NCBI GenBank assembly: GCA_029964075.1
Contig: CM057144.1
Coordinates: 16,577,281-16,641,280, forward strand
DNA length: 64,000 nt
Source of the DNA: Patiria pectinifera
Lineage: Eukaryota > Echinodermata > Asteroidea > Valvatida > Asterinidae
Direction: 5' to 3'
The first letter of the stretch is position 1. Each line of letters starts with the position of its first letter. The translations under genes were made by a program, and so were the position numbers. Shown one piece after another: positions 60,801 to 64,000 of this stretch. A model generated the notes under the pieces. That model saw only the letters and a program-made list of their open reading frames with translations. It searched no databases and had not been told where the DNA came from.

Positions 60801-63569
60801 CCACCCTGTTGCTGTAGACAATATAGTCGCGGCTGCTTGCGGTGGCCGTTCCATCTTCTGTGTACACCCCTAAATGAAAATAAACCAAAGGCAAATTTTA
60901 GTCTTCGGTCCAAAAAACACAACGTAATTACGCCACAATATATCACATATAAGTTACGGTCTCACACATTGCAAAATATTTGTGAAATGTGTAACAGCCG
61001 CAATGTGGCGCGATGTGAAATGTTCACAATTTGAGCAATTGACACAAAACGTGGCTTGAAATTGGCCGACTGCGGAATTAACTTTTCTGAGAAAAAGGTG
61101 TTACTCACAAATGGTACTTCTGTCACTTGTGTTGATTCTCCTGGTAATTGTCACAGTAATCTGTGTTGAACCTGGACTTTCCTTTGTAGAGAAAGACTCC
61201 TGCGCTATTGCGTACTCCACTGTTGAGAGTACAACCAAATAAGCAGTATGAGACATCATTAATATCTGGACTGATGTGAATAGAAAACAAACGATTCACA
61301 ATCAAGTGTCACACCAAGGGTTTATTTTAACAAATGCCACTTTTGGATTTCATGGAGGACTTTCTGTGTATGTTATCAGCAGATGACCACCCGTTGTTCA
61401 TTGCTTTACATTGAGTAACAAACCAAAACACATGCATTTAGGGAAGCCTCGTAAATATTTTTATTCACACGCAAAATATTGCGTGTGACAAAAGGTAGAA
61501 ATTGCCAGTTCTTTTGTCAAAAACTACTTCATTGTTTATTTATCGGGAATTGTTTTCCCCTACAACTTACCGTCATCGTCAGAAATTGAGAGAGTGGTGG
61601 AAGAAGGGTTCCCCACTTGCCCGCCTTCAACTCGCACGATCTGCACGTCCAGCAATTCTGTTTGCTCGGGAGTCTGGTCCGGTATGATCCCCACCGGCAC
61701 TTCGATCCTGGCCAAATTGGCAAGGAACTGCAGTCGTGTCTCCACTAGGCGGTTGAAGTCCACGCCCGGCGTCGCCCTGGTAGCGTCGTTGGGGTCACCC
61801 TCCGATGTAGAAATATCTACAAAAAGGCAATTGACAACAAATAGCAAACTGAATTAATTATTTCCATATCTGTGATTGGTTATGAATAGAAGAGCACTAA
61901 TCGTAAAACTTAAATGTGCTCAAAAGTTTATTCTAACCTTGGTTTTTTTCTGTGTGACCAAAAAAAAAATCAAATTTGAGAAACAGGACTGTTCAGGATA
62001 ACGATATCATTTGAAAATGAGGAATGTTGGAACAAGGGAAAAGATCAAAAGTGCAATGTTACTGACAAGCCAAGTCTCTGATTATCCATATTTTTAACAA
62101 AGAAAAAATAATAGTATATACTGCATTCTTAAAAAGACATCTGAAAGTAACAAATGGAAAAGAACAAATAGGGGAAAATACAGAGGACAAGATGGAATAA
62201 AGAGAATTTCAGAAAATAAGAGAGACTATACTCACAGACGTTGGCTTCTTTGTTGAGGTAACCATCCCTAACAACGGCAATGGTGATGCTGCCGTCGGAC
62301 TCACTGACTGATGGATACGAACTGCTCTCAAAGTGGAACTCAGCTGCAAAATACAAGCAGGGTTTTTTTAAAGGAGGGGGGAACAGGGTTTTTTAAGGAC
62401 GGAGGAACAGTGCTTTGGTCAAGTGGAGCTGAATTGAACCATTTTTTTTTTCATAACAGCCTACTTCGTTATGTGTTAATTGTCCTACAGGAAGACAATT
62501 GCTCAATGGAGAATTCCAATCCACATGAACAGACTAATTAATGTTTTTGGCTATTTGAAAAACTTTGGCTTTGTCTCAAGCGTTGGCTACATCTCAGCTA
62601 TTGAATCATTTACAAGCATTTAATGATCAAACAATAGGGGGGGGAAGGAGCCATGAGTTAATTCTCATAGATGAAACTAGAAATTTGAAGTAGGGGTCTA
62701 AAATTGCCAAGCTGGAGCAACAGTTAAAAGCCAGAAACAAAACTCAGATTTAAAAAAACCCACAATTTTTCCTATCAAGAGTATACATGTAGTGTCATAA
62801 AAATGATGTAGTCGTTGCAGCCAAAACAACCCCTTGTTCTCAATGCAAAAGTACCAGTTCTGACTATAGACCATAGTTGAATGCTGTTTAAATGTAAAAT
62901 CTTTAAGGTATTTCATTCAAACTTTGCGAAGTTTTAAAGAATCTTTGTCATGGGCATGTTACGCCTTATCTTTGTTTGTTTCAAGGCGTGGCCGTGATAT
63001 CTTGCCATGAAAATGACAGTGTATTGATCACAAAGCAAACTAGGATTTGATAATTTTACAAAACACAAAATCTGACACGAGGTTTGGACTTGAATGTTTT
63101 TTGAAGATAATCCAATGCAAACCACAGAGAAAAACTGACTTGTTGTGTACATAATAATTACAAAGTTGAACAGAAATAATTGTTGTGAGTGGGCTTTGAT
63201 TTGAACCTGCGATCTCCGCATTATCGTACCGGTGCTCTACCAACTGAGCTATCCAGCCCTATGTTGGTGGTTCCCCAACATCTTTTTTTTCACAGTTATT
63301 ACTTTAGTTAAAAGCCACTAAACCTGATTGGTCATGAAAGTTACCATCGTCATCCTGAATGGTGATATTGGCCGTTGAATCAGATCCGATCGTGCCAGCC
63401 GAGGGGTTGGATATCTGAATCCAGAAATACTTGTCCTCCTCGCGCAGGTCATCGTCCATGATGTCAATGCGGACAGTCAGGGACACGGAGTTCATGATGA
63501 ATTCCCGTCGCTGGTTTAAAAAGGTATAATCCCCTGGGCTCGATGCTGTGCCAGGCAGGGTGGTCACCA
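48820..63569 (-). CDS. Calx-beta repeat type I transmembrane protein, 5' end outside window
   Basis: Predicted adhesion or matrix-linked membrane protein. Exons in order: 63569-63345, 62343-62236, 61816-61571, 61219-61109, 60869-60633, 60436-60332, 60146-59916, 59320-59207, 58841-58660 (or 58656), 49739-49632, 49448-49407, 49064-48981, 48867-48820. The window holds the second half of one Calx-beta domain and three complete ones, each written as a short exon (105-111 nt, strand motif like YTVKESDESVTVEIRRTG) plus a long exon (225-246 nt, with DYxF and a closing ITIxDxD Ca-binding-type turn). Exon 59320-59207 encodes one membrane span ending in CCC, a likely palmitoylation site. The tail has a run of seven prolines (QPPPPPPPAQ) and ends SSPNHYGYF. 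An LTR retrotransposon sits in the intron between exons 58841-58660 and 49739-49632. Calx-beta repeats before a membrane span recall FRAS1/FREM2 and related proteins, but the window lacks CSPG repeats and I do not assign a name. Confidence 0.87.
49203..49310. repeat. Palindromic MITE-like element with AGAGGGCGC in one arm
   Basis: Two 39-bp imperfect inverted arms, 49203-49241 and 49272-49310, share ATTGAG-TATGGC-GACA and AGGGC-CTGTTTG. The right arm read on the minus strand contains CCATCAGAGGGCGCTG, an excellent CTCF-type match. It lies in the intron between exons 49448-49407 and 49064-48981 of the Calx-beta gene. Confidence 0.72.
49790..50660 (-). repeat. 3' LTR of the Ty3/gypsy element
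   Basis: 871 bp, starting TGTAGCGC and ending GCCACA when read on the minus strand. A polyadenylation signal AATAAA (minus) lies at 49822-49817, about 30 nt from the LTR end, so U5 is very short. A cluster of ACCTCC/GGAGGT motifs occupies 50026-50097. The internal flank is purine-rich on the minus strand (GAGTGGGG at about 50672-50665), the expected polypurine tract. Short reading frames inside the LTR on both strands are not supported as genes. Confidence 0.95.
50026..50097. repeat. ACCTCC/GGAGGT palindrome cluster in the 3' LTR (copy at 57808-57879)
   Basis: An 18-bp perfect palindrome GGAGGTACATGTACCTCC (50026-50043) is followed by four further ACCTCC motifs and the palindrome ACCTCCGGAGGT within about 55 bp. 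The same words recur in the leader/gag start region (57298-57310, 57341-57347, 57436-57449). It could be a protein binding site array or an RNA stem in the LTR transcript. Confidence 0.7.
50840..51035 (-). repeat. Diverged tandem repeats downstream of the third reading frame
   Basis: Three copies of a word like CTAGAGTCCTGATCCGCAA begin near 50846, 50930 and 51012 (spacing about 83 bp), mixed with AACACTT and AAAACATT runs. They fill the untranslated stretch between the third reading frame and the polypurine tract. Confidence 0.5.
51108..51935 (-). CDS. Third reading frame of the Ty3/gypsy element: two C2H2 zinc fingers, acidic linker
   Basis: 275 residues, on the element strand between pol (54 nt downstream of its stop) and the 3' LTR, the place where env lies in errantiviruses. 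It has no signal peptide or membrane span. Instead there are two C2H2 fingers: Cys19, Cys22, His35, His40 and Cys48, Cys51, His64, His69, both C-x2-C-x12-H-x4-H. Then come a long Pro/Ser/Ala-rich region, an acidic Ser/Glu run (ESSEDSDEEEE, about 219-229) followed by KKK, and a C-terminal segment rich in Val/Thr. A splice acceptor with a long pyrimidine tract ends 3 nt before the ATG, suggesting a spliced subgenomic mRNA. Function is unknown; nucleic-acid binding or transcriptional control is inferred from the fingers only. It could be a captured host zinc-finger gene. Confidence 0.82.
   Translation of the reverse strand: MPLPMATPDDLDESRLLRCKKCPKVFLQRRSLYRHLQDCHGPPRYLDCQRCEFQSKRRDNLRRHYRRVHPQHMDDLHPSSSPQGQPPHSHRWMERRDIAKVSYSPRARPAATASCPPETVNAPATVPPTPREAVHVAPPQPIPCSVWNEMDIPVAEEVVISPAASLSLLPATAEELPTHNKTPSPVVAPVSGKPLAWLKSQLQQQNLPIASASSSESSEDSDEEEEVTKKKSSLLNIAIDNGLTKVTEVVTKTNFRNGDKVSEVTRTRVYEAGSK
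51938..51970 (-). promoter_or_regulatory. Splice acceptor upstream of the third reading frame
   Basis: Read on the minus strand, a tract of about 25 bases that is nearly all C and T (51967-51942) ends in TTTCAG, followed by ACT and the ATG at 51935. This is the strongest-looking acceptor inside the element. Candidate donors lie in the leader, for example GTAGGC at 57526-57521. Confidence 0.6.
51990..56090 (-). CDS. pol: Pol polyprotein (protease, RT, RNase H, integrase) of the Ty3/gypsy element
   Basis: Open frame of 1366 codons, in the -1 frame relative to gag, so it should be made as a Gag-Pol fusion; the first methionine at 56090 is not needed as a start. Aspartic protease motif VDTGSTD at about residues 88-94; reverse transcriptase with the YLDD box near residue 515; RNase H starting with DTDAS near 663; integrase with an HHCC zinc-binding segment around 895-950 (LGFKRTLARVKCRYYWC and CERC), then a catalytic D near 968 (DIIG), D near 1028 (SDQG) and E 35 residues further (IERFNR), the D,D35E triad. 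A GPY/F-type module (RWQGPYLIV) lies near 1205. All catalytic motifs are present and no disruption is seen, so the element may be competent. Confidence 0.96.
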   Translation of the reverse strand: MLQLRRMGAFCKKVSLPEKSFGKRRAVYHGTHGKTAIPGNGSTSCPPERTESKPELEKRETNLVPLEEPKEGLYVRGVLRSISVQFLVDTGSTDTIISKSVYSQIPMEKRPKLNTSHIQVRQAGGSLMGNIMGTVEVDIEVGHTVALVKAIVADLPIPGILGMDYLLPTGGVLDLNDLSLHIHGEKIRCTDRVGSSFCYRVVVDTTTTIPPGHEAIVLGHVKSNQEWIAKLGIIEPIANGGELAQRGLVLARTLVRTDQDTVGLRVLNPGRNKRVLRCGTTAGVLTEVKESDIETECKQDSTMGVHVPLHLKELYDRSVENLEPRYHDEVKRLLIEFGDVFSKGESDLGQTNLVKHTIDTGSARPMKQRLRRQPECNQQEISRQVEGLVERGIIEPSESPWASNVVLVAKKDGTKRFCVDYRGLNSVTIKDAYPVPRIDDSLDALSGAKWFSTLDLSSGYWQVELDDEAKQKTAFVVRGGLYNWKVMPFGLSNAPATFERLMERVVAGLQWQTLLVYLDDVIVYGKTVTEELDRLKEVFSRFRKANLKLKPAKCFLFQKTVRYLGHVVSESGIATDPDKTKSIRDWPTPGNVKEVRSFVGLASYYRRFIRNFADIAKPLHKLTEKSRDFIWDSDCERSFETLKRCLQEAPILAYPKPEGQYILDTDASGVGIGAVLSQTQEGSERVIAYASRTLSKPERNYCVTRRELLAVIFFLRQFKQYLYGRKIIIRTDHASLRWLINFRNPEGQLARWLEVIGEYDYTIVHRPGLKHSNADGLSRQPCRQCGRTLENESETAVHESVVRITKVQPEITNEAITQAQLEDSSTSWVIQAKRDSTERPEWNTVSGKSISIKTYWRHWDQLHINNDVLYTRWESDDGKELKWKIVLPESLREEVTEELHAGKTSGHLGFKRTLARVKCRYYWCGMRADVRSFLRKCERCAKRKSPPKRNKAPLQQVPVGYPMERVALDIIGPLPITDDGNRWILVVGDYFTKWIEAYPLVDTTAQTVAKVLVTQFICRYGVPAELHSDQGRNFEANVFSEVCRTLGIHKTRTTPYNPKSDGLIERFNRTLINMVATMIEPHRQQKDWDLQLPYATFAYRSTPQESTGETPNMMMLGRETALPIDLMTVHLEHPASGELDYAEELRMRLTSAHDRAREHLKSSTRRQKRGYDRNVSGKPLNKGDFVWVYNPAKRKGVCPKLESRWQGPYLIVDKLSDVVFRLQKSKRARTKVVHYDRLKLYEGKTLENWTEPRHESLISEHEEISNERIEIPPQDRSIECVDNESGNESEAMEEPVEAASMEVINNVNEGTQECESEENIAALNEWVRTPPKSSVKPSDLMSGVPPVKRRQLPVRNRRVPKRYRDC
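55922..57361 (-). CDS. gag: Gag polyprotein of the Ty3/gypsy element
   Basis: 479 residues from the ATG at 57361, about 190 nt after the primer site. It forms the capsid particle and packages element RNA. The N-terminal part has a heptad-like stretch (about residues 36-60, EELEKEIQLQEEQL). The central part resembles the gypsy-type retrotransposon gag domain (PDRFDGKSPWKDYRQHFEAC at about 200-220). One CCHC zinc knuckle lies near the end (CYNCGGWGHFARKC, C-x2-C-x4-H-x4-C, about 424-437). The reading frame continues about 40 codons past the knuckle and overlaps pol by 169 nt. No stop or frameshift break is visible. Confidence 0.94.
   Translation of the reverse strand: MADHRTSREVISGSGTVTSGGESGVPPHGTAPNFISMRLEELEKEIQLQEEQLRYTLRSMALDKKVQPNKVDKLIINQNNVEMPGLHLPEVQDDPEVKFKDLMGELKLQTSGYATGISPTVPLTTNTVTQCSSKDRQSEDQNSRVAIKGPQVKGYGGPVTSTPRPVVSEPVQTGQRDEIGLHPMTGRGGRPNIMPDRFDGKSPWKDYRQHFEACATANGWSNAQSAVFLAASLKGAALKVLGRCNRESGQLQYKELIDQLEAQFGPGQMAENFLMELRTRRQGQKESLRELGQAIMELVALAYPEFDESGRDRLARVHFADAIEHQSIREGIFRARPQTLDESIRAALATENFERMEAERDPSPRKPKYCRASENKGNPQLGSAKQAFRSDKDKFQTVSEAPQPMGTPHSEVHIGGATQSEVLTCYNCGGWGHFARKCPSPRNRSGNAGRSTTGPMERPLFQEMGQPVVPQRGQNPNQS
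55984..56027 (-). promoter_or_regulatory. Gag-pol -1 frameshift signal
   Basis: Slippery heptamer GGGAAAC at 56027-56021, read in the gag frame as G GGA AAC (X XXY YYZ). After a 5-nt spacer a 7-bp stem follows: GCGGTCT at 56015-56009 pairs with AGACCGC at 55990-55984, with an 18-nt loop that could form a pseudoknot. Slipping back one base at this heptamer enters exactly the open pol frame. The same heptamer type is used by some primate betaretroviruses (established for that family); its use here is inferred. Confidence 0.8.
57550..57569 (-). other. Primer binding site, tRNA-Leu type
   Basis: Minus strand reads TGGTGTCAGAAGTGGGATTC two bases inside the 5' LTR. From memory this is the complement of the 3' end of animal tRNA-Leu(CAA) including the added CCA. 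It sets the minus orientation of the element and marks the start of reverse transcription. Confidence 0.85.
57572..58442 (-). repeat. 5' LTR of the Ty3/gypsy element
   Basis: 871 bp, same length and apparently the same sequence as the copy at 49790-50660 (fixed offset of 7782 bp for every landmark compared). It would carry promoter and transcription start for the minus-strand element. The outer end abuts ATAT at 58443-58446; the inner end is followed after two bases by the primer binding site. Confidence 0.95.
58443..58655. other. Intron remnant right of the retrotransposon
   Basis: About 210 bp between the element and exon 58841-58660. With about 50 bp on the left side it makes up the original short intron. 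Confidence 0.7.
61817..63344. other. Introns around exon 62343-62236 of the Calx-beta gene
   Basis: They contain the tRNA-Lys-like SINE head at 63190-63259. The stretch 63570-64000 to the right edge is also intronic, with a G-run at 63746-63757; the matching short Calx-beta exon must lie beyond the edge. Confidence 0.6.
63190..63259 (-). repeat. tRNA-Lys-like SINE head
   Basis: Minus strand has GGATAGCTCAGTTGGTAGAG, the A box and D arm of animal tRNA-Lys, and a B box GGTTCAAATC 30 nt later. The anticodon stem pairs poorly, position 33 is not T and the acceptor stem has mismatches, so it is not a working tRNA. It is probably the promoter head of a tRNA-derived SINE within a Calx-beta gene intron. 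Confidence 0.6.
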
Positions 63570-64000
63570 CTACGCAAAGAAAAGCAACATACAGTCACTT
63601 CTTGAATTAGGGATTGAACATTTCACAAATTATTTTATTAAGCACATCAATTGACAGGAGTGGGAATCAAACTAGGAACTTGCAGAACACTGTCAAGTGT
63701 GGATCCAGAGATGGTTTAGTGCTGGGGGCTGAGGCTGTGCTGGTGGGGGGGGGGGGTGGCCAGATCCACACCCCTGGATCCGCCTGTGACTGTAGCAGTG
63801 TTTTGCCAACTTGGTTGTCCAATGTAAACTGACTTCAGGGTTTGATGATGATGGACAGCAAAAGGTTCAAAGAAAGCCTGTTTTTTTCTTACTTGAGTAA
63901 AACTTGACAATATTTGTGTTCATGAGAGAAAGGGAGAAATACTTGTGACACCTCTCCCAATGAAAAGAAAACTCATGTTTTCCAGAAATGACATATCTTC

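Noticed and set aside
63190-63259. A functional tRNA-Lys gene
   Set aside because: The anticodon stem and acceptor stem do not pair well and base 33 is not T.
48820-63569. Naming the Calx-beta protein FRAS1, FREM2 or ADGRV1
   Set aside because: Only Calx-beta domains, one membrane span and a tail are visible; no CSPG repeats, furin-like or GPCR segments lie in the window, and the tail ending is not one I can match.
1-64000. CRISPR arrays, operons or other prokaryotic features
   Set aside because: The window is eukaryotic; regular short repeats here are satellites or transposon parts without spacer structure.

Overview
The window is animal nuclear DNA: intron-rich genes with GT-AG (once GC-AG) splice sites, AT-rich introns full of TACATGTA-type low complexity, MITEs, tRNA-derived SINE pieces and a young Ty3/gypsy retrotransposon. 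The best guess is a marine invertebrate deuterostome, most likely an echinoderm and perhaps a sea star. This rests on the closeness of the proteins to vertebrate families, an Ig-TIR receptor, a vertebrate-like gene neighbourhood and the repeat style; I could not confirm it with a search.

Layout. (1) 1-30177, minus: ten coding exons of an LRCH protein (leucine-rich repeats, then a calponin-homology domain that would lie off the left edge). Its introns carry several repeats. (2) 30178-31633: short intergenic stretch dominated by an inverted array of AGAGGGCGC-containing subrepeats (foldback-like) directly upstream of the LRCH start codon. (3) 31634-35423, minus: complete eight-exon gene for IQCG/DRC9, a nexin-dynein regulatory complex subunit of motile cilia. 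(4) 37208-38960, plus: complete RPL35A (eL33), head to head with IQCG. (5) 38961-41991: intergenic, with two MITEs, one with a clean 9-bp terminal inverted repeat and 5-bp target duplication. (6) 41992-46372, minus: complete seven-exon receptor with signal peptide, two Ig domains, one membrane span and a divergent TIR domain (IL-1R-like). (7) 48820-63569, minus: 3' part of a type I membrane protein with tandem Calx-beta domains, a membrane span and a short proline-rich tail; its 5' exons lie off the right edge.

One intron of gene 7 holds an intact 8653-bp Ty3/gypsy element (49790-58442, minus) with two 871-bp LTRs, a tRNA-Leu primer site, gag, pol in the -1 frame with a GGGAAAC slippery site plus stem-loop, and an extra downstream reading frame in the env position that encodes two C2H2 zinc fingers and is preceded by a strong splice acceptor. 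This third reading frame is the least ordinary thing in the window.

LRCH, IQCG and RPL35A are also neighbours in human 3q29 (LRCH3-IQCG-RPL35A), so the left half looks like a conserved deuterostome gene block. Exon models were built by hand from reading-frame continuity, splice-site dinucleotides and phase matching; junctions are consistent throughout, with one 4-nt ambiguity noted in gene 7.
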